DNA from: Micromonospora arborensis
Lineage (GTDB): Bacteria > Actinomycetota > Actinomycetes > Mycobacteriales > Micromonosporaceae
Assembly (NCBI RefSeq): GCF_003205615.1
Contig: NZ_PYBV01000043.1
Coordinates: forward strand, 1-33,696
Direction: 5' to 3'
DNA length: 33,696 bases
Shown piece by piece: positions 16,002-23,420 of this stretch. Under the pieces are notes generated by a model. That model saw only the letters and a program-made list of their open reading frames with translations. It made no database searches and was not told the DNA's origin. Each line of letters begins with the position of its first letter. The first letter of the stretch is position 1. Made by a program: the position numbers and the translations under genes.

Positions 16002-16045
16002 CGGAACGGTCGCCCCGTTTTTGACTATACGGAACGATCGCCCCG
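16002..16045. promoter_or_regulatory. Paired operator-like repeats between SDR and TetR genes
   Basis: CGGAACGGTCGCCCCG (16002-16017) and CGGAACGATCGCCCCG (16030-16045) differ at one base. Each is a quasi-palindrome (CGG-x2-CGATCG-x2-CCG in the second). They are 28 bp apart, start to start. One lies in the spacer of the SDR promoter and the other at its expected transcription start, the classic position for TetR repression. Confidence 0.7.
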
Positions 16046-16053
16046 CTTGTCGA
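16024..16053 (-). promoter_or_regulatory. Promoter of the SDR gene
   Basis: Read on the minus strand: TCGACA (-35, 16053-16048), an 18-bp spacer containing the second operator, and TATAGT (-10, 16029-16024). Transcription would start near 16017 inside the first operator, about 30 bp before the SDR start codon. Confidence 0.6.
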
Positions 16054-16070
16054 CAGGCCGGAGGATCCCC

Positions 16071-16571
16071 ATGCGTGCCGACGCTCGCCGCAATCGCCAG
16101 AGCGTCCTGGATGCCGCCTACGAGATCCTGGCCACCGAGGGCCTGGGCGTGCCCATCGACGAGATCGCCCGCCGCGCAGGCGTCGGCGCCGGCACCGTGT
16201 ATCGGCACTTTCCGACCAAGGAGTCGCTCATCGAGGCCGTGGTGCTCAACCGCCTCCACGCCCTGACCGACAAGGCCCGTTCCGGCATCGATTTCGCCGA
16301 GTTCTTCACCGTCATGGTGGAGGCCGGCCTCACCAATCGCGCCATCGCGGACGTTCTGGCCGGCGGCGGATACCAGATACCCGCTGACGCTGACGCTGCC
16401 CTCCACGCCGCCTTCGCGGAACTCCTGCAAGAGGCGCAGCAACGCGGAACCATCCGCCCGGACGTCACGCCCGACGACATTCAAGCCCTCGTGATCGGCT
16501 GCGTCGCGACCGCGCGGCACCGCGGCGCCACCGCCCTCGTTCAGGTCGTCGTCGCCGGCCTACGCGCCTGA
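16071..16571 (+). CDS. TetR/AcrR family transcriptional regulator
   Basis: 166 residues. The N-terminal helix-turn-helix is clear: RRNRQSVLDAAYEILATEGL, then PIDEIARRAGVGAGTVYRHF with the T-V-Y-R-H-F recognition helix end (about 41-47), followed by PTKESLIEAVV. The C-terminal ligand-binding region is short but complete, and of the type common in actinobacterial TetR proteins next to SDR genes. It most likely represses itself and the divergent SDR gene through the repeats at 16002-16045 until a ligand, unknown here, binds. ATG 16071 has GGAG at 16060-16063. A TATAAT at 15996-16001 on this strand might be its -10 box, though no -35 is evident. Confidence 0.9.
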   Translation: MRADARRNRQSVLDAAYEILATEGLGVPIDEIARRAGVGAGTVYRHFPTKESLIEAVVLNRLHALTDKARSGIDFAEFFTVMVEAGLTNRAIADVLAGGGYQIPADADAALHAAFAELLQEAQQRGTIRPDVTPDDIQALVIGCVATARHRGATALVQVVVAGLRA

Positions 16572-16650
16572 TGCGCGGAGTCCCTCGGTGCCGCTTCGGC
16601 TCACCCGGAGCGCCAAGATCGAGTGCGCGATCCCGGACCCGCGTCCCTGC

Positions 16651-16983
16651 TCAGCCGATGGCGCGCAGGTCGTCGGCGGCATACTCCACGGCCAGCAACT
16701 CGGTCAGACCCGTGCGATCCAGCAACCGCTGCAGGTGTCGGCCGACCCCGGTCAGCCGGATCGCCCCGGCGGAGCGGTGCACTACCAGCAGGGCGCTGAG
16801 CCCGGAGGAGTCGCAGAGGGTCACGCCGGTCAGGTCGATCAGCACCTGCTCGTCGCCGCGCAGGTCGGCCGCCGCGGCGACCAGGTCGGGCGCGGTGTCG
16901 TAGTCGAGCTCGCCAGCCAGCCGTAGTCGGACGTGCCCAGCATCGAGCCGGGTTGCCTCGATGGTCAACAACTGGTCGGACAT
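16651..16983 (-). CDS. STAS domain anti-anti-sigma factor
   Basis: 110 residues, a single STAS domain of the SpoIIAA/RsbV type. Strand LRLAGELDYDTAPDLVAAAA opens the fold, and VLIDLTGVTLCDSSGLSALL holds the phosphorylatable serine (DSSG). GAIRLTGVGRHLQRLLDRTG and LLAVEYAADDLRAI close it. Such proteins, when dephosphorylated by SpoIIE-like phosphatases, sequester an anti-sigma kinase. It is divergent from the PAS-GAF-SpoIIE gene across 174 bp, making this phosphatase a candidate partner. ATG 16983 is taken because MSDQLLTIEATRL leads directly into strand 1. A longer in-frame start would add about 48 low-complexity residues. Confidence 0.88.
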   Translation of the reverse strand: MSDQLLTIEATRLDAGHVRLRLAGELDYDTAPDLVAAAADLRGDEQVLIDLTGVTLCDSSGLSALLVVHRSAGAIRLTGVGRHLQRLLDRTGLTELLAVEYAADDLRAIG

Positions 16984-17181
16984 CCCACCATGTTGCCAGT
17001 CGGACGTGTAGGCGCAACTTGGGGGCGACGGCGCGTACGGAGGGTGGTCGCCCGGCGCCACCGCCAGCGGCGCGGAGATGCCGCTGTCCCGGTACGCGCG
17101 TAGGGTGGGCTGGAGAGTTTTGACCATAGACGCCGGTTCCGGCACGGGTTCGGGTGGATGACAAGGAGTGAGGCTCAGCTG

Positions 17182-18942
17182 GTGACTGCTTCCGACGTCA
17201 GGGACTGGGACCCGGGCGATGGACGGCACTCGACGCCGAGCACGACACGGCCTCCGGCGTGGTCCGCCGACCTCCCGCCCCACCCCACCGCCGACCTCCC
17301 GCCGGTGCCCTCCGACCGGGGTTCTGCCGCACCCGACCTGTTCGAGGTCGTCGAGCACTTCCGTGAGGGCCTGGTGGTCTGTGACGCCACCGGCGTCGTC
17401 CGGCACGTCAGCCCGGTGGCCGAGCGGTTACTGCCCGGCGTGACGCCCGGCGAGCTGCTCAGCGCGGCCGGTGTGCCCGGCCTGAGCGACGGCAACGCCG
17501 GCGGCTTCAGCTATCGCGGCCGGCGGCTCACCGCCCGCCAGGTGCCCCTCTCCGGCGCCCGCTGCTGCTGGTACGTCGAGGACGTCACCGACAGCGTCGG
17601 CCGCGCCGACGCGCTGCTCGCCGAACGGGCACGCTCGGCCTTTCTGGCCGTGGTCGGTGACAAGCTGGGCAACCCCCTGCACCCCGACCGGGCCGCCGCC
17701 GCAGTCGTCCGACTCGCCGTGCCGACCCTGGCCGAGGTGGCCGTGCTGGTCCTCGCCCCGCGCGCCGGTCGGGCCCGTTGGTGGCGGGCCTCGCGCGCCG
17801 ACGACGAAACGCCGATGGTGGACAGCGGCGCCCTGGCCGCCGCCGAGCTGCCCGCCGCCGTCGCCGACGGGCTGACCGGGATCGAACCGCACGCGGTGGA
17901 CTGGTTGGTCGAGCAGGCGATCGACGCCGGTCTGCTGCCCGGCCTCGCCGGCAGCGCCGCCCGGGTCGTCCCGCTGCCCGGCCGTGACGCTCCGGTCGGT
18001 GTGCTGCTGGTCGCCCGCCGCGCCACCGGCTGGTACGACGAGGCCGACGTGGAGCTGATCCGCGCGTTCACGGCCCGCGCCGGAGCGGCGTTGACCACCG
18101 CCCTGCTCTACCGCGACCAGGCGGAGGTCGCCGACACCCTCCAGGCCAGCCTGTTGCCGGTCGAGCCGGCCGAAGCCGCAGGCGTGCAGTGGGGCACCGC
18201 GTACCGGCCGGCGCAGGCGGGACTGCGCATCGGAGGCGACTTCTACGGCTCGCACCGGCTCGCCGACGGGGGTTCGGTGTTCTTCCTCGGCGACGTGTCG
18301 GGCAAGGGCGTCGAGGCGGCCGTCCTGACCGGCCAGTTACGTCAGTGCCTGCAGGCGTTGCACCGGTTGGAGTCGCACCCCGGCCGTCTGCTGCGGCTGC
18401 TCAACGACGCGTTGCTGGAGACGACCCAGGCGCACGGCCAGGGCCGCTTCGCCACGATCGTGCTCGGCGTGGCCCGCCCACAGCGCGACGGGGGCCTCAC
18501 CCTCACCCTGGCCGGCGGCGGGCACCTGCCGCCGCTGGTGCTGCGCGCCTCCGGCGAGGTGGAGTCGGTGCCGCTGCGGGGCATGCTGATCGGGGTGGTG
18601 CCCGACCCCCGCGTCGGCGAGGTGACCGTGCGGCTGGCACCCGGCGAGACCTGCCTGCTCTACAGCGACGGGGTGACCGAGGCCCGAGGTGGCCGTCGCG
18701 GCGACGAGCAGTTCGGCACAGAACGGCTGGTCACCGCGTTGAGCGGCTGCCAACGGATGCCAGCGCCGGCCCTGGCCGAGCGGGTCGAGCAGATCACCTG
18801 CGACTGGTTGGCGCACGGCGACCACGACGACATCGCGGTGCTGGCGCTGCGGGCGACCGGCCCGAGCGGGCGCGAGTCGCGGCACCTGCACTCGGTGCCC
18901 ACGCCGGCCGACCCCGACCAGCAGGAGGAGACCGACGCGTGA
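17182..18942 (+). CDS. PAS-GAF-SpoIIE (PP2C-type) protein serine phosphatase
   Basis: About 586 residues from GTG 17182, which has GAGG at good spacing plus AAGGAG further upstream; ATG 17158 would give 594. A disordered proline-rich start is followed by a PAS-like domain (about 55-145: FREGLVVCDATGVVRHVSPV), a GAF domain (about 155-320) and a SpoIIE phosphatase domain (about 335-575). The metal motifs are visible: GGDFYG, FFLGDVSGKGVEAAVLTGQL, CLLYSDGVTEARGG and HDDIAVLALR. The first motif is GGDFYG, not the usual GGDFYD. RsbU/RsbP-like enzymes dephosphorylate STAS proteins and start partner switching. The stop overlaps the GTG of the B12-binding gene (GTGA), so the two are translationally coupled and the B12 protein may control this phosphatase. 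Confidence 0.9.
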   Translation: MTASDVRDWDPGDGRHSTPSTTRPPAWSADLPPHPTADLPPVPSDRGSAAPDLFEVVEHFREGLVVCDATGVVRHVSPVAERLLPGVTPGELLSAAGVPGLSDGNAGGFSYRGRRLTARQVPLSGARCCWYVEDVTDSVGRADALLAERARSAFLAVVGDKLGNPLHPDRAAAAVVRLAVPTLAEVAVLVLAPRAGRARWWRASRADDETPMVDSGALAAAELPAAVADGLTGIEPHAVDWLVEQAIDAGLLPGLAGSAARVVPLPGRDAPVGVLLVARRATGWYDEADVELIRAFTARAGAALTTALLYRDQAEVADTLQASLLPVEPAEAAGVQWGTAYRPAQAGLRIGGDFYGSHRLADGGSVFFLGDVSGKGVEAAVLTGQLRQCLQALHRLESHPGRLLRLLNDALLETTQAHGQGRFATIVLGVARPQRDGGLTLTLAGGGHLPPLVLRASGEVESVPLRGMLIGVVPDPRVGEVTVRLAPGETCLLYSDGVTEARGGRRGDEQFGTERLVTALSGCQRMPAPALAERVEQITCDWLAHGDHDDIAVLALRATGPSGRESRHLHSVPTPADPDQQEETDA

Positions 18943-19976
18943 GCACCGCCACGGCCGCCGCCGACCCGACCGACGCCTACGTCGGCTATCTGGACTGCCT
19001 CGCCGACGCCGACGAGTACGGCGCGATCGACCTGGCGACCGGCCTGCTCGACGCGGGCGTGCCGGCGGAGCGGGTGCTGCTCGACCTGGTCGCGCCCGCC
19101 CAGGTCGAGGTGGGCGAGCGGTGGGCGCGCAACGAGTGGAGCGTCGCCCAGGAGCACGCGGCCACCCACATCAGTGAGCAGGTGGTGGCGGCGGTGGCCG
19201 CGCACGCCAACCCGCGCCCCACCGGCGGGCGAGTCGTGGTCGCCTGCATGGACGGCGAGTGGCACGCGCTGCCGCCCCGGCTGGTGGCCGAGGTGCTGCG
19301 GTTGCGCGGCTGGCAGGTGACCTTCCTGGGCGCCAGCGTGCCCGCGGCACACCTCGTGTCGTACCTGCACCGCTACGACGCGCACGCGGTCGCGTTGGCG
19401 TGCGCGCTGCCGATGCGGCTGCCGTACGCCCACCGGATGATCGAGGCGTGCCGCCGCTCGGACGTGCCGGTGGTGGTCGGTGGGCGCGGGTTCGGGGTGG
19501 ATGGTCGGTGGGCGGCTCGGCTTGGTGTGGCGTGGGCGCCCGACGCGCCCTCGGCGGCTGAGCTGATCGCCGACGAGCGGGCGCTGCGCGGGGTGCCGTC
19601 GGCACGGCTCGCCCACCTGGCCGACGACGAGTACGCGAGCCTGGTGCGGCGTCGTGGCGAGTTGATCGACGGCGCCCTGGCGGACGTGCTCGAGCGGGTG
19701 CCGTCGGCGCGGGGCTACACCGCGACGCAGCTCGACTCGACCGTGAGCGACCTGGGTCACATCGTGGACTTCCTGGCCGCAGCGGTCTACGTCGACGACG
19801 CCTCGCTGTTCACCGAGTTCGTCGAGTGGCTGTCGGGGATCCTGCTGAGTCGGGAGGTGCCCGCCGGGGCCGTCGCTCACTCCCTGGAGCACTTTTCCGT
19901 CGCGCTGCGTGATTTCCCCCGGGCGGGGCGTGTGCTGGCCCTGGGGTGCGCCGCGCTGCCTGCCGCCGGCCCCTGA
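18939..19976 (+). CDS. CarH-like cobalamin-binding protein without DNA-binding domain
   Basis: 345 residues. Residues about 10-90 form the B12-cap helical bundle with the W62-x9-E72-H73 motif (W...SVAQEH), a signature of the photosensitive CarH/LitR group, where it covers the adenosyl side of B12. Residues about 97-215 form the Rossmann B12-binding domain. E107-W-H109 in CMDGEWHALPPR stands where E/D-x-H-x-x-G places the lower axial histidine, with P in place of the final G. FLGASVP and VVVGGRGFG follow. The C-terminal 130 residues are helical (DSTVSDLGHIVDFLAAAVYV ... FVEWLSG) and not recognised. No MerR domain is present. The GTGA overlap with the SpoIIE phosphatase gene suggests a light- or B12-dependent input to partner switching. 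Confidence 0.85.
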   Translation: MSTATAAADPTDAYVGYLDCLADADEYGAIDLATGLLDAGVPAERVLLDLVAPAQVEVGERWARNEWSVAQEHAATHISEQVVAAVAAHANPRPTGGRVVVACMDGEWHALPPRLVAEVLRLRGWQVTFLGASVPAAHLVSYLHRYDAHAVALACALPMRLPYAHRMIEACRRSDVPVVVGGRGFGVDGRWAARLGVAWAPDAPSAAELIADERALRGVPSARLAHLADDEYASLVRRRGELIDGALADVLERVPSARGYTATQLDSTVSDLGHIVDFLAAAVYVDDASLFTEFVEWLSGILLSREVPAGAVAHSLEHFSVALRDFPRAGRVLALGCAALPAAGP

Positions 19977-20091
19977 ACGCCCACCCGCCGGCCCGTTGTC
20001 GATCACCGCGCCCTGCGGTTCCCGGGGCGCCCCTGCGTATACTTGCCGCACTGCAAACGTCCCACCCGTGGGTGGAGCGAGGGGGAGAACG

Positions 20092-20439
20092 GTGACGTTC
20101 AGCGTCAGCTACGTCGAACGCGACGACGGCGGCGCCCGCCTGCGGCTCGCGGGCGAGCTGGACCTGAGCAGCGCCCCCGAGCTGAGCGCCGCGATCGACG
20201 GGCTCACCGCCGCCGGCGAGACCCGGGTGCTGCTCGACCTCACCGACCTCACGTTCTGCGACTCCACCGGGATGGCCGTGTTCGTCCGGGGGGACAATCA
20301 GGCGGCGGCTGCCGGAGGCTGGCTCCGGCTCACCGGCGCCCACGGCCGTGTCGAGCGGGTGTTGCGGGTGACCGGCCTGGCCGAGGTGTTGCGCTACGAA
20401 CCTGAGTCGGTCGACCCCGCGTCCCGCAGTGCTTCGTGA
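20092..20439 (+). CDS. STAS domain anti-anti-sigma factor
   Basis: 115 residues, a second single-domain STAS protein. LRLAGELDLSSAPELSAAID and VLLDLTDLTFCDSTGMAVFV carry the conserved fold and the phosphorylatable serine (DSTG). GWLRLTGAHGRVERVLRVTG follows. It differs from the STAS protein at 16651-16983 enough to be a separate partner. GTG 20092 is preceded by GGGGGAG (20081-20087). A TATACT at 20038-20043 may be its -10, but no convincing -35 is seen. It lies 115 bp after the B12 gene and 69 bp before the CheY-like regulator on the same strand. No RsbW-like anti-sigma kinase is encoded in the window, so its binding partner must be elsewhere. Confidence 0.88.
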   Translation: MTFSVSYVERDDGGARLRLAGELDLSSAPELSAAIDGLTAAGETRVLLDLTDLTFCDSTGMAVFVRGDNQAAAAGGWLRLTGAHGRVERVLRVTGLAEVLRYEPESVDPASRSAS

Positions 20440-20508
20440 TGGGCTAGATTTCCCCGCCAACGCGGTGACCGTCCGGTCCCGTCCCCGCCGACCCCGAGGC
20501 AGGTAGTG

Positions 20509-20955
20509 ATGGGCGCAGACAGCCCACAGCCGGTACGCATCCTGGTGGTCGACGACGACCCGGGCGACGTGCTCATGATCGAGGAGGCGTTGGCCGACTC
20601 CGACGTCGACAAGGTCATCGACGTGGTCAGTGACGGCGAGGAGGCGATGGAGTTCCTCCGCGCCGAGGGCCGGCACGAGCAGGCCCGCCGGCCGGACGTG
20701 ATCCTGCTCGACCTGAACATGCCGCGGATGGACGGTCGGCAGGTGCTCGGCGCGGTGAAGCAGGACGAGGATCTGCGCACCATCCCGATCGTCGTGCTGA
20801 CCACGTCCAACGCCGACACCGACATCGTCGGCAGCTACACGCTGCAGGCCAACGCCTACGTCACCAAGCCGATCGACCTGGACGACTTCAACGACGTGGT
20901 TCGCCGCATCGACGAGTTCTTCGGCCGGGTGGTCGTGCTGCCCAAGCGGGTCTGA
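20509..20955 (+). CDS. Single-domain response regulator (Rcp1/CheY-like)
   Basis: 148 residues, receiver domain only. Acidic pocket in VVDDDPGD (14-20), phosphoacceptor D68 in LLDLNMPRMDGRQVL, the T/S switch in LTTSNADTD and the lysine in YVTKPIDL. The LDLNMPRMDG and ANAYVTKP pattern is typical of the Rcp1-like group, whose members pair with phytochrome-type or other sensor kinases. With no output domain, it must act by protein contact. ATG 20509 has GAGGCAGG at 20496-20503; a GTG three bases earlier is an alternative. Its place after SpoIIE-B12-STAS suggests participation in the same signalling block, though its kinase is not in the window. Confidence 0.9.
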   Translation: MGADSPQPVRILVVDDDPGDVLMIEEALADSDVDKVIDVVSDGEEAMEFLRAEGRHEQARRPDVILLDLNMPRMDGRQVLGAVKQDEDLRTIPIVVLTTSNADTDIVGSYTLQANAYVTKPIDLDDFNDVVRRIDEFFGRVVVLPKRV

Positions 20956-21066
20956 CCCGCGCCCCACGCGCGCATGCTGAACATTTTTCCCGAACCCCCT
21001 CGGTGGTCGCGGACGCGGCCGAGGATCCAGGTGGGGAAGTAACAGCAGCTGCCTGGGGGCGACAGT

Positions 21067-21588
21067 ATGAGGTTCTCCGTCGTTGAGACCGGTTACGACC
21101 AGCGGCAGGTGGATTCCTGCCTGGACGAGTTGGGGATCCGGTTGTCCCGGCTCGCGGCGCGGGCCGAGGGCGCCGCGGGAGCTACCCGCGAGTGGGACGA
21201 GATCCGCCAGGAGGCGGCCTGGCTCAGCGGGCTCCTGCAGCGGCTGGATCTTGGCGACGCCGCCGCCGGCCGGTACGCCGGTGACCCGGTGCGGCGTGCG
21301 GCAGCCGACATCCTGGCCCAGGCCCGGGTCGCGCTGGACGAGGCCCGCGAGGAGGCACGGCAGGTGCGGGAGCGGGCGTACGCGGAGGCCGTGCAGGCCC
21401 GGCGCGACTTCGAGGCGGCGCTGTACGCCCGGCGGCGGCGCGAGGCGCGGGTGGACGAGATCCTCAACCAGGTGACACTGGATCAGGTACCGGCCGACAC
21501 CCCGACCGCGGCTGCCGGCGTACCGGACAGCCGGGTGGGAGTCGGCGGGCTGGACGCGGGCGCGGAACCTCCGCCCGGCCGTCGCTGA
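21067..21588 (+). CDS. DivIVA-like coiled-coil protein
   Basis: 173 residues. The N-terminus MRFSVVETGYDQRQVDSCLD matches the DivIVA membrane-binding motif (F...GYD..QVD..L). A long charged coiled coil follows (about 75-140: ILAQARVALDEAREEARQVR...), then a flexible proline-containing tail. DivIVA/Wag31 relatives mark curved membrane at poles and septa and organise tip growth in actinobacteria; short paralogues like this one are common and mostly uncharacterised. ATG 21067 has GGGGGCGA just upstream. The 111-bp spacer before it shows no clear promoter. It is transcribed toward a convergent lysozyme-like gene. Confidence 0.78.
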   Translation: MRFSVVETGYDQRQVDSCLDELGIRLSRLAARAEGAAGATREWDEIRQEAAWLSGLLQRLDLGDAAAGRYAGDPVRRAAADILAQARVALDEAREEARQVRERAYAEAVQARRDFEAALYARRRREARVDEILNQVTLDQVPADTPTAAAGVPDSRVGVGGLDAGAEPPPGRR

Positions 21589-21606
21589 CGCTGGCGGGCG
21601 CCCTGC

Positions 21607-22455
21607 TCAGGTGGTGAGCGCCGCTACGACGGTGGTCGCCCGATCCTCGTGCTGGGCGTACGCGTCGGGGTAGGCGGAGATCTGCACGGCCTGGGCGGCC
21701 GCGGTGACGCTCATGTCCTGCCAGCCCGGGATCTCGTTGAGGGCGCTGTAGAAGGCCCGTGCGGCGTACGACGGGCGCATCAGCTGGGCCACCGTCCCCC
21801 AGCCGCTGCTGGGTCGCTGCTGGAACAACCCGACCGAGTCGTGGTCGGAGCCGCTGCCCTGGTTCGCGTACTCGAACGACTCTGGGAGTACCGCGCTGGC
21901 CAGGTTGTAGAGGTTGCTCTCCTGCATGGCGGTGGACAGTGCCACCACCAGGGCGCGGCGCGGCATCTTCATCTCCAGGCCGACGTCCACGATGATCTTC
22001 GCGTTGTCCATCTGGGCCTGGTCGAGGCCGGCGACCGGTCGGGGTCGGCGTGGCTTGACGGGCTTCTTGGGTGCCTTGGGCGCGGCGGTATGGGCGGGCG
22101 TGGGCGTGGCCGTCGGGCTGGGCAGGATCCGTGCGGGGGCGGCCTCGCGGTCCAGCGACCGGGAGGCGCGCTCATCGGCGATGTTGGCACGGTCGGCCAC
22201 CGCCTCGGCGAGCGGCTCCACCGTGCGCGGGGTGTCCTCGCTGCCGCGGGCGGTGGCGACCGCGACGAGGCTGAGGCAGCAGGTGACACCGGTGGCCAGG
22301 GCCACCCGGACCGGGGTCGAGCCCAGCAGGGGCCGCCGGGGCGGTTCCGGGGCGCGGTGACGGCCTATCGTCCGTTCGGTTGATGCGGCGTCGCCCAGAA
22401 GGGTGGTCGGGCGCGCGTTGGTCAGCTTCTGGTCGTCGGGGTCGTCGGGGTGCAC
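21607..22455 (-). CDS. Membrane-anchored lysozyme-like (transglycosylase-fold) protein
   Basis: 282 residues. A cytoplasmic N-terminus of about 45 residues with a basic cluster precedes one hydrophobic segment (48-68), giving a single-pass protein with its C-terminus outside. A Pro/Lys-rich linker (about 110-142) leads to a lysozyme-like domain (about 145-282). This contains AMQESNLYNLAS with E179 as the likely catalytic acid, HDSVGLFQQRPSSGWGTVAQ and AARAFYSALNEIPGWQ. This block is frequent in actinobacteria and resembles soluble lytic transglycosylases, so peptidoglycan binding or cleavage is likely. The GTG start at 22455 is tentative because the ribosome binding site is weak. Convergent with the DivIVA-like gene, 18 bp apart. 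Confidence 0.8.
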   Translation of the reverse strand: MHPDDPDDQKLTNARPTTLLGDAASTERTIGRHRAPEPPRRPLLGSTPVRVALATGVTCCLSLVAVATARGSEDTPRTVEPLAEAVADRANIADERASRSLDREAAPARILPSPTATPTPAHTAAPKAPKKPVKPRRPRPVAGLDQAQMDNAKIIVDVGLEMKMPRRALVVALSTAMQESNLYNLASAVLPESFEYANQGSGSDHDSVGLFQQRPSSGWGTVAQLMRPSYAARAFYSALNEIPGWQDMSVTAAAQAVQISAYPDAYAQHEDRATTVVAALTT

Positions 22456-22509
22456 TCGCCGAGGTTAAAGAGCTGACTGGTCGATGCCATCGGCCCGCGC
22501 GGTGGCATG

Positions 22510-22557
22510 CGCCACAATTTGCCCCGATCATGGTGACTTCGAGGGGCAAAAGTGGCG
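22510..22557. repeat. Inverted repeat (hairpin)
   Basis: CGCCACAATTTGCCCC (22510-22525) faces GGGGCAAAAGTGGCG (22543-22557) across 17 nt; pairing is perfect except for one bulge/mismatch in the A/T part. It is the most AT-containing hairpin of the gap. It could be an operator, a terminator or a dispersed element. Confidence 0.65.
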
Positions 22558-22665
22558 TGAGTCTGACCAACCTCGCGGAACGGTCCCAACCGTTATTCCC
22601 GATTCGCCGGGTGAATACGGTCGCCCGGCCGCGCCCTGAACCGACCTTCCGTCGCTTCCTGGGGG

Positions 22666-22707
22666 GTCGGCCGTTCGGCCGGATGTAACCTCAGCCAAAC
22701 GGCCGAC
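22666..22707. repeat. Short inverted repeat
   Basis: GTCGGCCGTT (22666-22675) is exactly complemented by AACGGCCGAC (22698-22707) with a 22-nt loop. Role unknown. Confidence 0.5.
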
Positions 22708-22759
22708 TGCGCGTCGCTCACACGGTCTACTCGCTCCGCCGGTGCCGTGATGTCGAGCA

Positions 22760-22833
22760 GATCAACTCCATATCGGCGACATCGCGCTATCCCGGGACGC
22801 GGATACCGCAACGTCGGCGACACGGAGTTGATC
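22760..22833. repeat. Dispersed inverted repeat, complete copy 2
   Basis: Two 33-nt arms (22760-22792, starting GATCAACTCCATATCGGCGA, and 22801-22833, ending GGAGTTGATC) are separated by 8 nt. The outer 10 bp and the inner GATACC/GGTATCC-type ends pair well, with about seven mismatches between. Single arms of the same family occur at 24-56 and 33640-33672, so this is a repeated mobile or structural element and not a gene-specific terminator. Confidence 0.8.
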
Positions 22834-22955
22834 TAGCGCCGGGCGGGCGGATGGTGGCTGCGCCGGGGGCGGAGGCTGGCTGGCTCGCGTCGGGCGGGCG
22901 GCTTGCGCCGGGTGGGTGGTTGCGCTGGGCGGCGGGGGACTTGGCGGGCCGGATC

Positions 22956-23381
22956 TCAGTGTCGGCCGTTCTCCGCCGGCGTGACGGTCAGGCGGTGTCG
23001 GCTGGTGTCGCCGCTGGAGAAGGGCCAGAGCCGGTCGGCGTACTCGACCAGGTCGGCCAGCTGATCTCTGCTCAGGCCGGCCGAGGAGATCTCCGCGTGC
23101 ACGTCGGCCCGGTACCGCCCGTCGTTGTCGCGCCCCAGCTTCGCCTCCGCCCGTACCTGGACGGTGTGCGCCTCGTCGGTGATCTCCCCGGCCACCTCCA
23201 CCGCCGCATGATGCAGGCAGGAGGCGAAGGCCGCGGCCAGCAACTGTTCCGGCGTCAACCCGGTGCAGTGCGGGGCCAGCGGCGAAGCCAGCGCGGTGGA
23301 GAGCCCACCATCGTCGGTGCGTACGTGACCGCCCTCGGCGGTCGCTGTGGCCTCACGCAGCCAGGAACTCTGATCCGGCAT
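22956..23381 (-). CDS. OsmC/Ohr family protein lacking the resolving cysteine
   Basis: 141 residues. The family fold is clear: TALASPLAP, then G-L-T-P-E-Q-L-L-A-A-A-F-A-S-C with the peroxidatic-position C55, and VQVRAEAKLGRDNDGRYRAD. Ohr/OsmC enzymes reduce organic hydroperoxides using this cysteine and a second, resolving cysteine in a C-P-Y-S motif near residue 119. Here that motif reads WPFSS (W119), so the usual disulfide cannot form; a nearby C39 is extra. Either C39 substitutes or the protein no longer works as a peroxidase. ATG 23381 has GGGAG upstream. It lies downstream of the kinase gene on the same strand, separated by 125 bp containing an 18-bp tandem repeat. Confidence 0.85.
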   Translation of the reverse strand: MPDQSSWLREATATAEGGHVRTDDGGLSTALASPLAPHCTGLTPEQLLAAAFASCLHHAAVEVAGEITDEAHTVQVRAEAKLGRDNDGRYRADVHAEISSAGLSRDQLADLVEYADRLWPFSSGDTSRHRLTVTPAENGRH

Positions 23382-23420
23382 CGCGTTTCTCCCGTCGCTC
23401 ACCGGGTCGGCTACCCGGCA

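Larger units (their letters stand above)
22456..22955. other. 500-bp gene-free gap with three inverted repeats
   Basis: No open frame here has a plausible start, family or codon pattern. It lies upstream of the lysozyme-like gene (minus) and downstream of the OsmC gene (minus). It holds hairpins at 22510-22557, 22666-22707 and 22760-22833. The last 120 bp are G/C-simple (GGGCGGGCGG types). The promoter of the lysozyme-like gene should lie near 22460-22510, but I see no clear boxes. Confidence 0.6.

Noticed and set aside
21589..21640. Possible terminator between the DivIVA-like and lysozyme-like genes
   Set aside because: Only a short GGCGC...GCGCC pairing overlapping the coding end; too weak to call.
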